From: Butyrivibrio sp. CAG:318 | GTDB taxonomy: Bacteria > Bacillota > Clostridia > Lachnospirales > Lachnospiraceae | DNA: 64,000 nt | NCBI GenBank assembly: GCA_000431815.1 | Contig: FR889219.1 | Span: 1 to 64,000 of the forward strand | Direction of reading: 5' to 3' | Part shown: positions 7,775-16,738 of the stretch, piece after piece | How the letters are laid out: each line of letters begins with the position of its first letter | Position numbering within the stretch: position 1 is the first letter of the stretch | The notes under the pieces: generated by a model | What the model was told of the DNA's origin: nothing | The model's database searches: none | Seen by the model: the letters and a program-made list of their open reading frames with translations, nothing else | Made by a program: the position numbers and the translations under genes

Positions 7775-9154
7775 ATGTCAGAAAAGAATTACGTGCAGGA
7801 ACTTGTGGATATAATAAGATCAGGCCTTCCGGAAAATGAACTTGTGGACAGAATATCGGATTATCATGATAATGATATTGCCGATGCGCTCACAAAGCTT
7901 GATAAAGAAGAACGTGTCAAAGTATATTATGCGATGGGCGCGGAACGCATGGCTGAGATTTTTGCATATCTCGATGACGCTGAGGATTACCTGAGAGAAC
8001 TCCCGATGGAGAGCGTGGCCAGGGTGATTTCCGAAATGGACTCGGATGATGCTGTCGATGTCCTTGAAGACATGGATGACACGACAAGGCACAGAATAGT
8101 CGAAATGCTTGATGAAGATGCCGGGGATGACGTAAGGCTCCTGCTCTCATATGATGACGATGAAATCGGTAGCTGCATGACTACGAATTTTATCGTTATC
8201 CATAACAATCTCACGATCAGGCAGGCCATGCACGAACTGGTAAAACAGGCCGGTGACAATGACAATATTTCAACGATATATGTAATAGATGATAATGATA
8301 AATTTTACGGGGCAATTGATTTAAAAGATCTTATAGTTGCCAGAGAGAATGATAATCTTGAGGACTTGATAAGCCGTTCGTATCCGTATGTGAGAACGCG
8401 CGAGAAGATAAGCGAATGTATTGAAGAACTCAAGGATTATGCGGAGGATTCCATCCCGGTACTTCTTGAAAACGGTAAGATTGCCGGTATCATAACCGCA
8501 CAGGATATCGTCGAAGCGGTCGATGATGAGATGGGTGAGGATTATGCAAAGCTTGCCGGTCTTACTTCCGAAGAGGATCTTAACGAATCGACACTCTTAA
8601 GTATGAAAAAAAGACTTCCGTGGCTCATAATACTTCTTTTTCTCGGAATGGGGGTATCGTCCGTCGTGGGAATATTCGAAGAAGTTGTGGCAGTGCTTCC
8701 GGTAGTGATGTGTTTCCAGTCACTCATACTTGATATGGCAGGCAATGTCGGAACGCAGTCACTTGCCGTCACAATCCGCGTCCTCATGGACGAGAATCTG
8801 ACGGTGGCCCAGAAATTAAAGCTCGTGGTCAAAGAAATGAAGACGGGATTCTTAAACGGCGTGTGTCTTGCTGTCATGTCATTTCTGTTCCTTGGACTAT
8901 ATATACATTTTTTCAGAAAATATGATATAGGACATTCATTCCTTATCGCGGCCTGCGTAGGAGCAGCGCTTATCGTTGCGATGGTGATATCAAGCCTTGT
9001 GGGAACGGTCATACCTATATTTTTCAAGAAAATCAAGGTCGACCCGGCGGTTGCATCCGGCCCGCTCATCACAACGGTCAATGACCTGGTGGCCGTTGTG
9101 GTATATTACGGCCTGGCATGGATTTTTCTTATAAATATGCTGCATATTGCGTAG
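7775..9154 (+). CDS. mgtE: Magnesium transporter MgtE
   Basis: 459 residues, normal for MgtE. Order: acidic N domain of superhelical repeats (about 15-125), two CBS domains (about 130-250), plug helix, then a C-terminal five-helix membrane domain (about 285-459) with the pore motif around PVVMCFQSLILDMAGNVGTQS. It forms a dimeric Mg2+ channel gated by cytosolic Mg2+ through the N and CBS domains. The start is set at 7775 because AAAGGAGAT lies just upstream; an in-frame ATG 39 bases earlier lies in the hairpin and has no binding site. It converges with ktrA, only 8 bases apart. Confidence 0.95.
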   Translation: MSEKNYVQELVDIIRSGLPENELVDRISDYHDNDIADALTKLDKEERVKVYYAMGAERMAEIFAYLDDAEDYLRELPMESVARVISEMDSDDAVDVLEDMDDTTRHRIVEMLDEDAGDDVRLLLSYDDDEIGSCMTTNFIVIHNNLTIRQAMHELVKQAGDNDNISTIYVIDDNDKFYGAIDLKDLIVARENDNLEDLISRSYPYVRTREKISECIEELKDYAEDSIPVLLENGKIAGIITAQDIVEAVDDEMGEDYAKLAGLTSEEDLNESTLLSMKKRLPWLIILLFLGMGVSSVVGIFEEVVAVLPVVMCFQSLILDMAGNVGTQSLAVTIRVLMDENLTVAQKLKLVVKEMKTGFLNGVCLAVMSFLFLGLYIHFFRKYDIGHSFLIAACVGAALIVAMVISSLVGTVIPIFFKKIKVDPAVASGPLITTVNDLVAVVVYYGLAWIFLINMLHIA

Positions 9155-9162
9155 AAAAATAA

Positions 9163-9837
9163 TTATTTTTCCGCCCATTCAAGCATGTGGTTAAGCCCTT
9201 TCTTGCTGCCTGATATAAAAAGAATATCGCCGTCCTTGAATTTATAATCCGGGTCGACATTATCAATGACGGAACCTTTATTTTCGATAGCGATGATATT
9301 GGTTCCGAATTCTTTACGCAGATTGACATCACGGACAGCCATGCCGATGATTTTATCGGGTACATTTAATTTGCTGATGCTTATTTTTTCGCTGAGCTGC
9401 ACAAAGTCAAGAATTTTGGAAGTCTCAAGCCTGTGTGCGAGGCGGATTGCCATATCACGTTCAGGGTAAACGACCTCGGCACCGAGTTTCTCTAAGATTT
9501 CACCGTGTTCAATGCTTGTCGCCTTGGAGATGACGGCAGGGACACCGAGGCTTACCAGATTAAGGGTGGTAAGGATTGATGTGTCCATATGGGAACCGGT
9601 GCATACAATCGCAACATCACAATTCTGAATGCCGGTCTCTGCAAGGGATTTCTTGTCAAGATTATGAACGACATATGCATTGTCAGTGTAATCGCGCAGT
9701 TCGCGCACCTTCTCTTCATCACGGTCAAGTACCATTATATCCGCATCGGCGGTCGCAAGCTCTATTGCAAGCGCATAACCGAAACGTCCAAGACCGATTA
9801 TACCGTATGTCTTTTTTGCATTTTTTTTCTTATACAT
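9163..9837 (-). CDS. ktrA: Potassium uptake regulatory subunit, KtrA/TrkA type
   Basis: 224 residues, a single RCK unit as in KtrA. A Rossmann nucleotide-binding domain comes first (GLGRFGYALA, then the acidic MVLDRDEE strand end), followed by a TrkA-C domain from about residue 140 (FGTNIIAIENKGSVIDNV). It forms a cytoplasmic ring binding ATP/ADP or NAD(H) and gates the membrane subunit. Start: AAGGAG 7 bases before the ATG, inside the 16-base gap after the ktrB gene, so the two are cotranscribed in the order ktrB-ktrA. Confidence 0.92.
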   Translation of the reverse strand: MYKKKNAKKTYGIIGLGRFGYALAIELATADADIMVLDRDEEKVRELRDYTDNAYVVHNLDKKSLAETGIQNCDVAIVCTGSHMDTSILTTLNLVSLGVPAVISKATSIEHGEILEKLGAEVVYPERDMAIRLAHRLETSKILDFVQLSEKISISKLNVPDKIIGMAVRDVNLRKEFGTNIIAIENKGSVIDNVDPDYKFKDGDILFISGSKKGLNHMLEWAEK

Positions 9838-9853
9838 ATCAAATCTCCTTAAA

Positions 9854-11155
9854 TTATCCTATTGAAATATTGCCGTCAGGGAAGCTTACGCGTTCACCTT
9901 TGTCAAAATACCATAAAGTAGCGATTGTAAGCGGTCCGAGCCTGCCGATGTACATTATAATAATTGATAATATTTTGCTTCCGGTTGTGAGAGAACCGGT
10001 AATTCCGGTTGAAAGTCCGGTGGTTCCGAATGCACTTGTAATCTCAAAAAGTATGTCCGACATGTCGATTCCGGGTTCGAGTGCAGACATTATGAAAGAG
10101 CCTGTAAGCACGATTGTAAGCCCCATAAGCAATATGACGGAGGCTTTGCGGAAGGCATTGACCGGAACCGAATAACGGAAGGCTTTTTCGGAACGGTTGG
10201 TGGCAGCTGACTTAATTCCCTGAAGCAGCACGAAAAATGTTGTGGTCTTAATACCGCCGCCGGTTGAACCGGGCGATGCACCGATAAACATCAGAACGAT
10301 TATGACTATCCTTCCGGCATTGGTAAATTTTCCGAGCGGGTAAGTGTAGAATCCCGCCGTCCTGGCCGATACACTCTGGAAAAAAGCACCGAGTACGCTT
10401 ATATTCTCGGTGAGCATAAGAAGAAGTGCACCCACTATAATCAAGCTGGCACTCATGGAAAGCACAACCTTGGTGTGCATGGAGAATCTGCGCCAGCAAA
10501 ATTTCTTATCGATAACTTCTCTTATAAGAAGAAAACCGATTCCGCCGAATACTATCAATAACATCGTGATTATGTTAAAATATACATTATCCTGGTATCC
10601 CGAAAGACTCCTGCCTCCGCCAAAGATATCAATACCGGAATTGTTAAATGCTGCTATTGAGTGAAAAAAGCTTAATCCAATGGCTCTTGCCGGCGGATAA
10701 TCCCGTATAAACACAAAGAAAGTTAAAAACGCTCCCGCAGCTTCAAATGCAAGAGTTGTTAAAAATACGCTCTGGACAAACTTCACAACTCCTTTGCCTG
10801 AATCAAGGTTCATGGCGTCCTTTATTATGGCACGTCCCTTTAAATTGACTTTTTTACGCATTGCAAGAATGACGCCGGCACCTACGGATGTTACACCCAG
10901 GCCTCCGATCTGGATCAGAAGTCCCAGTATAAATTGTCCCACAGTGCTGAAAGTATCGCCCGCTTCAATAGAAAGCAGACCGGTAACACAGACAGCGCTT
11001 GTTGATGTGTAAAGCGCATCAATGTAGTGAAGTGAACCGGGATGCTTAAGGCTTACCGGCAGCATAAGAAGTCCCGAACCTATAAAAATAATGGCTATAA
11101 ATCCGATCGCGACAATACGCGCAGATGAAAGCCGCTTGAATATTCTCTGTAACAT
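9854..11155 (-). CDS. ktrB: Potassium uptake membrane subunit, KtrB/TrkH type
   Basis: 433 residues. Four pore loops can be read in order: STSAVCVTGL, AAFNNSGIDIFG, SARTAGFYT and SAFGTTGLSTG, each giving the selectivity-filter glycine; a GSTGGGIKTTT gating loop lies before the last quarter. The length fits KtrB. Imports K+ (usually with Na+) across the membrane under control of the downstream KtrA. A promoter with a good -10 lies upstream at 11190-11217. The start codon has AGAGG 6 bases ahead. Confidence 0.92.
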   Translation of the reverse strand: MLQRIFKRLSSARIVAIGFIAIIFIGSGLLMLPVSLKHPGSLHYIDALYTSTSAVCVTGLLSIEAGDTFSTVGQFILGLLIQIGGLGVTSVGAGVILAMRKKVNLKGRAIIKDAMNLDSGKGVVKFVQSVFLTTLAFEAAGAFLTFFVFIRDYPPARAIGLSFFHSIAAFNNSGIDIFGGGRSLSGYQDNVYFNIITMLLIVFGGIGFLLIREVIDKKFCWRRFSMHTKVVLSMSASLIIVGALLLMLTENISVLGAFFQSVSARTAGFYTYPLGKFTNAGRIVIIVLMFIGASPGSTGGGIKTTTFFVLLQGIKSAATNRSEKAFRYSVPVNAFRKASVILLMGLTIVLTGSFIMSALEPGIDMSDILFEITSAFGTTGLSTGITGSLTTGSKILSIIIMYIGRLGPLTIATLWYFDKGERVSFPDGNISIG

Positions 11156-11189
11156 AGTAACCTCTTTTATTCAGATATATATGAACATC

Positions 11190-11217
11190 ATTATAGCATA
11201 TCTGGCTCAAAAGTCTA
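11190..11217 (-). promoter_or_regulatory. Promoter of ktrBA
   Basis: Read on the minus strand: TAGACT (11217-11212), 16 bp, TATAAT (11195-11190) with an extended TGC just before it. Confidence 0.55.
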
Positions 11218-11232
11218 TTATATAAATAATTA

Positions 11233-11271
11233 TTGTTGAAAGTGCAATAATGTGGTAATCTGTAATTGCAC
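11233..11271 (+). promoter_or_regulatory. Promoter with a 7-bp dyad ahead of the aldo/keto reductase
   Basis: TTGTTG (11233-11238), 17 bp, TAATCT (11256-11261) with TGG before it. GTGCAAT (11242-11248) and ATTGCAC (11265-11271) form an exact inverted repeat spanning the -10 region, so an operator is likely. Confidence 0.45.
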
Positions 11272-11296
11272 GGGGAGTGACGCGGAGGTGTAATAT

Positions 11297-12298
11297 ATGG
11301 CAGATGTATATGTTGCTGATGATAGCAGATATGATAAGATGAAGTATAACAGAGTAGGAAACAGCGGACTTAAATTTCCGGCAGTTTCACTTGGCTTGTG
11401 GCATAATTTCGGATCCAAGGATAATTATGATAATATGAAAGCCATGTTAAGGACCGCATTTAACAACGGAATAACACAGTTTGACCTTGCGAATAATTAC
11501 GGCCCGGTATACGGAAGCGCAGAGGCGAATGCGGGAAGACTTCTTGCAGAGGATTTTAAGCCATACAGGGATGAGCTTGTAATAACGACCAAGGCAGGTT
11601 TTGATATGTGGCCGGGTCCGTACGGTGACTACGGAAGCCGTAAATATCTTATGGCAAGTATCGACCAGAGCCTTAAGAGACTGGGCCTTGATTATGTGGA
11701 TATTTTTTACCATCACAGGATGGATACGGAGACACCGCTTGAGGAGACAATGGGAGCGCTCGCAGATATTGTAAGGAGCGGCAAGGCATTGTATGCGGGC
11801 GTATCTAATTACAATGAAGAGTATACGCGCAAGGCATCGGAGATTCTTAAGAGCCTTCATTGTCCGTTTATAGTAAATCAGCGCAGATATTCTATTTTTG
11901 ACAGGGAAATTGAGCACGACGGTGTCAAATATTTCTGCAAGGAGAACGGAATAGGCATTATCGCATTCAGTCCGCTTGCACAAGGGTTATTGACCGATAA
12001 ATACATGAACGGCATACCGGAAGATTCCAGAATCAAGCGTGACGGAAGATTTCTTAAACCGGAGGCCATAAGCGAGGCATATATATCCAAGGTAAAAGCA
12101 CTTAACAGGATTGCGGCGGACAGAGGACAGACACTTGCCCAGATGGCACTTTCGTGGATTCTGAAGGATGAAGATGTATGCTCGGTTCTTGTCGGAGCGT
12201 CAAGCCCGAAGCAGATCGAGGAGGATGCGAAGATAGTCGGACATACTGAATTCCAAGCTGCCGAACTTGAGCAGATTAATGAAATTGTTCATAATTAA
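11297..12298 (+). CDS. Aldo/keto reductase, YghZ/Kv-beta-like
   Basis: 333 residues, a TIM-barrel NADPH-dependent oxidoreductase acting on aldehydes in the cytoplasm. The catalytic tetrad is visible: Asp63 and Tyr68 in DLANNYG, Lys99 in TTKAG and His139/140 in FYHHRMD. A long Kv-beta-like loop with WPGPYGDYGSRKYL follows. The C-terminal SVLVGASSPKQIEEDAK is the usual cofactor phosphate-binding region. The text is closest to the L-glyceraldehyde 3-phosphate reductase group (YghZ), which removes methylglyoxal-type aldehydes. Start: GGAGGTG 6 bases before the ATG. Confidence 0.9.
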   Translation: MADVYVADDSRYDKMKYNRVGNSGLKFPAVSLGLWHNFGSKDNYDNMKAMLRTAFNNGITQFDLANNYGPVYGSAEANAGRLLAEDFKPYRDELVITTKAGFDMWPGPYGDYGSRKYLMASIDQSLKRLGLDYVDIFYHHRMDTETPLEETMGALADIVRSGKALYAGVSNYNEEYTRKASEILKSLHCPFIVNQRRYSIFDREIEHDGVKYFCKENGIGIIAFSPLAQGLLTDKYMNGIPEDSRIKRDGRFLKPEAISEAYISKVKALNRIAADRGQTLAQMALSWILKDEDVCSVLVGASSPKQIEEDAKIVGHTEFQAAELEQINEIVHN

Positions 12299-12302
12299 AT
12301 AC

Positions 12303-12331
12303 TTTACAAAACAATCTCCGTCTGTTATATT
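12303..12331 (+). promoter_or_regulatory. Promoter of the riboswitch-controlled P-type ATPase
   Basis: TTTACA (12303-12308), 17 bp, TATATT (12326-12331) with an extended TG. The predicted start of the RNA falls a few bases before the riboswitch. Confidence 0.7.
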
Positions 12332-12340
12332 CCTAATATA

Positions 12341-12453
12341 CAAAAAGGGAGTAGTTGCATGCGTTTACCCGCATGTTCCGGCTATCGTCAGTACGTTCCT
12401 CTAACAGGAGCCGGTTGCCGGAGAACGAAACTGTCGTTAAACGAGACTTTTTG
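12341..12453 (+). ncRNA. yybP-ykoY family manganese riboswitch
   Basis: The P1 5' strand AAAAAGG (12342-12348) runs into the family hallmark GGGAGTAG (12347-12354). A CATGCG/CGCATG hairpin follows (12358-12375), then a multi-helix middle, then a hairpin AACGA/TCGTT (12424-12438) followed by AAACGAGACTTTTT. This matches the conserved 3' end of the Mn2+-sensing riboswitch (hairpin, short A-rich link, then the GAGACC-type P1 strand). The P1 3' strand is also the 5' arm of the terminator at 12443-12491, so ligand binding should prevent termination and turn the gene on. The family usually controls Mn2+ efflux. Confidence 0.85.
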
Positions 12454-12491
12454 TGTGCATTTTTTTGGTGCGCACAAAAGGTCTCTTTTTT
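12443..12491 (+). terminator. Riboswitch expression-platform terminator
   Basis: GAGACTTTTTGTGTGC (12443-12458) pairs over 16 bases, two of them G-U, with GCGCACAAAAGGTCTC (12470-12485), then six T. Its 5' arm overlaps the aptamer P1 3' strand, making the two mutually exclusive. Confidence 0.85.
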
Positions 12492-12516
12492 ATTATATTC
12501 TGAAAGGAGAATGGCT

Positions 12517-15141
12517 ATGAAAGAAGCATATCTTATGAGCAAGGAGGAAGTTTTTCGGGAATATGGCGATGAACGTGGCCTTACATCGGCGCGGGTATCC
12601 GAAAAAACAGAACAATACGGAAAGAACGAACTTACCGGGCAGAAGGAAAAAAGCATAATGATGGTTTTTTTAAGCCAGTTCGCAGACCTGCTGGTAATTA
12701 TTCTTATCGTGGCAGCCGTGATTTCCATGATTTCAGGTAATGTCGAAAGTACGATTGTTATTTTTGCCGTAATAATCCTGAATGCATTACTCGGGACAAT
12801 ACAGTATGTCAAGGCCCGTAAATCACTTGATTCGCTTAAAAAACTCTCCGCGCCGAAGGCTAAGGTTTTAAGAGATGGCGCAGTAACGCAGATAGCCTCG
12901 GCAGATCTCGTTCCGGGCGATGTGCTGATGCTTGAAGCGGGCGATATGGTTTCTGCCGATGCAAGAATTATCAGAAATTATTCATTGCAGGTTAATGAAA
13001 GCTCGCTTACCGGCGAATCTGCCAACGTCGATAAAAAAGATTGTGATATTTTTGACAATACGGCACTGGCCGACCGTGTAAACATGGTATATTCCGGAAG
13101 TCTTGTAACATACGGAAGGGCTGTGACAGTGGTCACCGGAACCGGCATGAATACGGAAATAGGCAAAATAGCAGGACTTATGAATAATACGGGAGAACGC
13201 AAAACCCCGTTGCAGAAGAGTCTTGACAATTTCAGTAAGAAGCTCGCCATAGTGATCATGGTGATAAGCGTTATTGTTTTTGCATTGAGATTGATCCAGA
13301 AACAGCCTGTGCTTGACTCTCTTATGTTTGCCGTGGCACTTGCCGTTGCTGCAATTCCCGAGGCACTCGGTTCGATCGTTACAATAGTACAGGCCATGGG
13401 AACCAAAAAAATGGCTGCCGACAATGCAATCATAAAGGAACTTAAAGCGGTCGAAAGTCTTGGCTGCGTCTCAGTAATATGTTCCGATAAGACCGGCACA
13501 CTCACACAGAACAAGATGACAGTGCAGGATGTATACATTGACGGTCACTGCATCAATCCGGAGGAAATAGATATTCATGAGCGTCTGCACAGATATCTTC
13601 TGTATGCGGCGATTCTTGACAATGATTCTTCCATTGCATCCGGCGGCGAAATCGGAGATCCTACGGAAACCTGTCTTCTCACAATGGCACGAAGAGCCGG
13701 TTTAAGTGCTGCCGGAATTTCGGAGGAAGATATAAGGGAGATGATGCCTCGTATTGAAGAAATTCCTTTTGATTCCGACCGCAAACTTATGAGTGCTAAA
13801 TATTATATTCACGGCATTCCTACAATTCTCACCAAAGGTGCGGTTGACGTTCTTCTGGACAGAACCGATTCAATAGCGGATGCCGGTGGTGTGAGAACTT
13901 TTACGCCTGCCGACCGTGACAAGATACTGGCGCAGAATATGGCTTTTTCGGAGAACGGACTCAGAGTGCTGGCATTTGCATATAAAGAATGCAAGCCTGA
14001 CAGCAGGCTCACACACGAAGAAGAGAATGGATACACGTTCATCGGCCTTGTATCAATGATGGATCCGCCGCGTCCTGAATCTGTCAGGGCTGTTGCGGAT
14101 GCGATAGGTGCCGGAATAAAACCGGTAATGATAACCGGGGATCATAAGGTGACTGCAACGGCTATTGCGAAGCAGATCGGAATTTATCATGACGGAGATA
14201 TGGCTCTTACGGGCCAGGAACTTGACGCACTTACTGATGAAGAACTTGACAACAGTCTTGAAAAAATAAGCGTGTATGCCAGAGTTTCACCGGAAAATAA
14301 AATAAGAATCGTGGATGCATGGCAGCGCAAGGGCAGCATTACTGCCATGACCGGTGACGGTGTCAATGACGCGCCGGCACTTAAAAAAGCTGATATCGGC
14401 GTCGCAATGGGAATAACCGGCACGGAGGTTTCCAAAGATGCAGCTGCAATGGTTCTCGCAGATGATAATTTCGCAACCATAATAAAGGCAGTTCTCAACG
14501 GCCGCAACATATACCGGAATATCCTGAATGCAATACTTTTTCTGCTTTCAGGCAACCTGGCTGCAATAATCGCGGTGCTTTACTGTTCGATCGCAGCGCT
14601 TAACACGCCGTTTGAACCTGTACATTTGTTGTTTATCAATCTTCTTACTGACTCACTTCCGGCGCTTGCAATTGGCATGGAACCATCAGACAGGACGCTT
14701 CTTAAGAATAAGCCGAGAAACCCGAAATCCGGAATCCTTTCCGGCCCGTTCTCGCTCAAACTTGTTCTGTACGGTGTGCTGATATCGGTAGCAACAATGT
14801 TCTCATTCTACGTCGGCCTGCAAACCGGCCCTGCGACCGCGACAACCATGGCATTTGCAACCCTGACGCTTTCGCGTCTCTTCCATGGCTTCAACTGCAG
14901 AAGTGACCTGCCGTTATACAAAATCGGCCTCTTCACGAACCGTTACACCATAGGCGCGTTCCTGCTGGGAACAGCCTTGCTTGCCCTTGTCCTGTTTGCA
15001 CCATTCATGGAAAAATTATTCCTTGTGCAGCCGCTTGACGCAGTGCAGCTTGCGGTAATAGCTGTTGCAGCGCTGGTACCGACACTCATTGTCCAGCTTG
15101 TAAAAACTATCCTCTGTATCCGTCACCGCGCGCAAAAATAA
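12517..15141 (+). CDS. P2-type cation-transporting ATPase, probable Mn2+ (or Ca2+) exporter
   Basis: 874 residues, with all P-type ATPase parts in order: N-terminal cation ATPase domain, TGES actuator motif, membrane helix 4 with AIPEALGS, CSDKTGT with phosphorylated Asp324, MTGDGVNDAP hinge, and a C-terminal bundle of about six helices. In Ca2+ pumps the helix-4 motif is PEGLPA; PEAL is what I recall from the group placed behind yybP-ykoY riboswitches (YoaB-like). With the Mn2+ riboswitch upstream, Mn2+ export is the best reading. The start is set at the ATG 7 bases after AAAGGAG; longer upstream frames run through the riboswitch. The gene converges with the alarmone synthetase. Confidence 0.88.
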   Translation: MKEAYLMSKEEVFREYGDERGLTSARVSEKTEQYGKNELTGQKEKSIMMVFLSQFADLLVIILIVAAVISMISGNVESTIVIFAVIILNALLGTIQYVKARKSLDSLKKLSAPKAKVLRDGAVTQIASADLVPGDVLMLEAGDMVSADARIIRNYSLQVNESSLTGESANVDKKDCDIFDNTALADRVNMVYSGSLVTYGRAVTVVTGTGMNTEIGKIAGLMNNTGERKTPLQKSLDNFSKKLAIVIMVISVIVFALRLIQKQPVLDSLMFAVALAVAAIPEALGSIVTIVQAMGTKKMAADNAIIKELKAVESLGCVSVICSDKTGTLTQNKMTVQDVYIDGHCINPEEIDIHERLHRYLLYAAILDNDSSIASGGEIGDPTETCLLTMARRAGLSAAGISEEDIREMMPRIEEIPFDSDRKLMSAKYYIHGIPTILTKGAVDVLLDRTDSIADAGGVRTFTPADRDKILAQNMAFSENGLRVLAFAYKECKPDSRLTHEEENGYTFIGLVSMMDPPRPESVRAVADAIGAGIKPVMITGDHKVTATAIAKQIGIYHDGDMALTGQELDALTDEELDNSLEKISVYARVSPENKIRIVDAWQRKGSITAMTGDGVNDAPALKKADIGVAMGITGTEVSKDAAAMVLADDNFATIIKAVLNGRNIYRNILNAILFLLSGNLAAIIAVLYCSIAALNTPFEPVHLLFINLLTDSLPALAIGMEPSDRTLLKNKPRNPKSGILSGPFSLKLVLYGVLISVATMFSFYVGLQTGPATATTMAFATLTLSRLFHGFNCRSDLPLYKIGLFTNRYTIGAFLLGTALLALVLFAPFMEKLFLVQPLDAVQLAVIAVAALVPTLIVQLVKTILCIRHRAQK

Positions 15142-15180
15142 TCCCGCGCGGGTACCGGAGGAGATTATCGTCGAGTGAAC

Positions 15181-15867
15181 CTAATTCTCGGACGGTTCCG
15201 AGGAGTATAACTGATTTTTGATGGCAAGCATGCGCATATCAGTCTGTGAAATGATGTCGGCACATTCCTTTAACTGTGCCGACAATTCATCGGCATTGGG
15301 AACGTCATGCTTGTATTTAAGCTGATGGTCAACACTTGACCAGAAGTCCATTGCGATGGTCCGGATCTGAACCTCGACACGCATCGGCTTCTTCTGATTG
15401 GAGAAGAACACCGGAACCTCCAGGATAAGGTGAAGGCTGCGGTAGCCGTTGGGCTTCGGACTTTCTATGTAATCTTTTTTCTTGATTAAAGTGATGTCAT
15501 CCTGGCTGAGAAGCATATCTGCAACAGAATATATGTCATCGATGAACGGACAGATTACCCTGATGCCGGCCACGTCATTGAGGCTGCGTTCAATGGACTC
15601 GACATTGACAGGCTCGCCGTAGCGCTTAAGCTTGTCCACTATGCTGAGCGGCCTTTTGATACGTGACTCAATGAATTCAATAGGATTACGGCTGTTGCGG
15701 ATGCTGAGTTCGTCGTTGAGAACCTCAAGCTTGGTGCGAACCTCGCGGATGGCACAGTTATACATCATCATAAGTTCCCGGAACTGAAAAGCCTGATTTA
15801 CGAAATAATTGTCGGAATCCGGGACAAAATTCAGTTCATCAAGAACCTTGTCTAATTCTTTTGTCAT
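15181..15867 (-). CDS. relQ: Small alarmone synthetase, RelQ/YjbM-like GTP pyrophosphokinase
   Basis: 228 residues holding only the RelA/SpoT synthetase domain: RIKRPLSIVDKL at about 67-80, NDVAGIRVICPF, then GYRSLHL and EVQIRTIAMDFWSSVDHQLKYKH. There is no hydrolase, TGS or ACT domain, and the size is that of RelQ/RelP. It makes (p)ppGpp from ATP and GTP/GDP in response to transcription-level or cell-wall stress signals. The C-terminal helix probably mediates the tetramer. It has its own promoter (15913-15941) and a GGTGGG binding site. RelP and RelQ are not separable with certainty by eye. Confidence 0.9.
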   Translation of the reverse strand: MTKELDKVLDELNFVPDSDNYFVNQAFQFRELMMMYNCAIREVRTKLEVLNDELSIRNSRNPIEFIESRIKRPLSIVDKLKRYGEPVNVESIERSLNDVAGIRVICPFIDDIYSVADMLLSQDDITLIKKKDYIESPKPNGYRSLHLILEVPVFFSNQKKPMRVEVQIRTIAMDFWSSVDHQLKYKHDVPNADELSAQLKECADIISQTDMRMLAIKNQLYSSEPSEN

Positions 15868-15912
15868 ATTTAATTACCCACCGTTTCATAAAATATAATT
15901 ACCTTCACCAAT

Positions 15913-15941
15913 ATTATAACAGATTGCAGGCATTGTTGCAA
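15913..15941 (-). promoter_or_regulatory. Promoter of the alarmone synthetase gene
   Basis: Read on the minus strand: TTGCAA (15941-15936), 17 bp, TATAAT (15918-15913). Confidence 0.65.
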
Positions 15942-15996
15942 TCAGACAAGTTGGGAGTAATGTTGGATTAATAAAATAAAGAATGTATAAAAACTA

Positions 15997-16026
15997 TTGC
16001 CAAGTACGAAGAGTGATGTATATAAT
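15997..16026 (+). promoter_or_regulatory. Promoter at the head of the signalling island
   Basis: TTGCCA (15997-16002), 18 bp, TATAAT (16021-16026), 42 bases ahead of the first gene. Confidence 0.6.
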
Positions 16027-16068
16027 TAAATATTAAACAGAACACTTTTTTGACAGGAGTATTTAAAG

Positions 16069-16737
16069 ATGAAGAAATGTTCAGGCTGTGGTAAATATTT
16101 TGATGATAAATATGATGTGTGTCCATCCTGCGGACAGATTTGTCCGGTTGTTAATGTGGTGGACCTCACGAAAGTAAAAAGATATCATTTTAATTTTATG
16201 CATAATAAGAAAATATGGATAACAGTGGCGGCTGTCATTGCGGTTGCAGTGATGGCAGTGATATGTATTGCTGTACATAGAAAACCCGACGAAGCAGAGA
16301 TAATCAGGGCAGAGGATGAGGATATGGTGAAAATGCCCGACTTATCGGGACTTACATATGATGAAGCATATTCGCTGTGCCGTATGCAGCTTTTGTATGT
16401 GGAAATAAAAGGAATAATTTATGATACCCAAAAAGCGCCGGGAGTGATTGCAGCCCAGTCAGCAGAAGCCGGAAGCGATATTGCAGCCGGAAGTGTAATT
16501 TACGTTAATATGAGCGGCATAAAAGAAATAGAAAAAGGATATGTTCCGGATGTCATGTATATGAGTCTGGACGATGCCAAACAGGTATTGTCTGAATCGG
16601 GTCTGCAGATAGATGTCCGCTATGAATTCAGCGACAGTGTTGCAAAAGGATATGTGACATCGCAGATGCCGGCTGCCAAAGACAAATGCAAAGATGGCGA
16701 TAAAGTTACGATAACAGTGAGCGGAGAGGATAAATGA
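16069..16737 (+). CDS. Zinc-ribbon membrane protein with two PASTA domains
   Basis: 222 residues. The N-terminus holds a zinc ribbon (CSGCGKYFDDKYDVCPSCG, residues 4-22) on the cytoplasmic side. One membrane helix follows (about 48-68), then two extracellular PASTA domains: 85-152 (MPDLSGLTYDEAYSLC) and 157-220 (VPDVMYMSLDDAKQVL). PASTA domains bind peptidoglycan fragments or act as spacers on Ser/Thr kinases; here no kinase domain is attached. The next gene is a pseudokinase with four PASTA domains, one base away, so the two probably form a membrane complex. No function is known for this domain pair. Start: GACAGGAGTATTTAAAG before the ATG. Confidence 0.8.
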   Translation: MKKCSGCGKYFDDKYDVCPSCGQICPVVNVVDLTKVKRYHFNFMHNKKIWITVAAVIAVAVMAVICIAVHRKPDEAEIIRAEDEDMVKMPDLSGLTYDEAYSLCRMQLLYVEIKGIIYDTQKAPGVIAAQSAEAGSDIAAGSVIYVNMSGIKEIEKGYVPDVMYMSLDDAKQVLSESGLQIDVRYEFSDSVAKGYVTSQMPAAKDKCKDGDKVTITVSGEDK

Positions 16738-16738
16738 T

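Noticed and set aside
9154..9171. An 18-bp palindrome between mgtE and ktrA as a terminator
   Set aside because: The arms are almost all A and T, so the hairpin would be very weak; it includes both stop codons and is probably chance.
12355..12516. An in-frame extension of the P-type ATPase start by 54 codons
   Set aside because: It runs through the riboswitch and its terminator, lacks a binding site, and reads as non-protein-like; the start at 12517 has AAAGGAG.
15142..15180. The palindrome CCCGCGCGGG after the P-type ATPase gene as a terminator
   Set aside because: It has no T run on either strand and leaves almost no loop; termination there is not supported.
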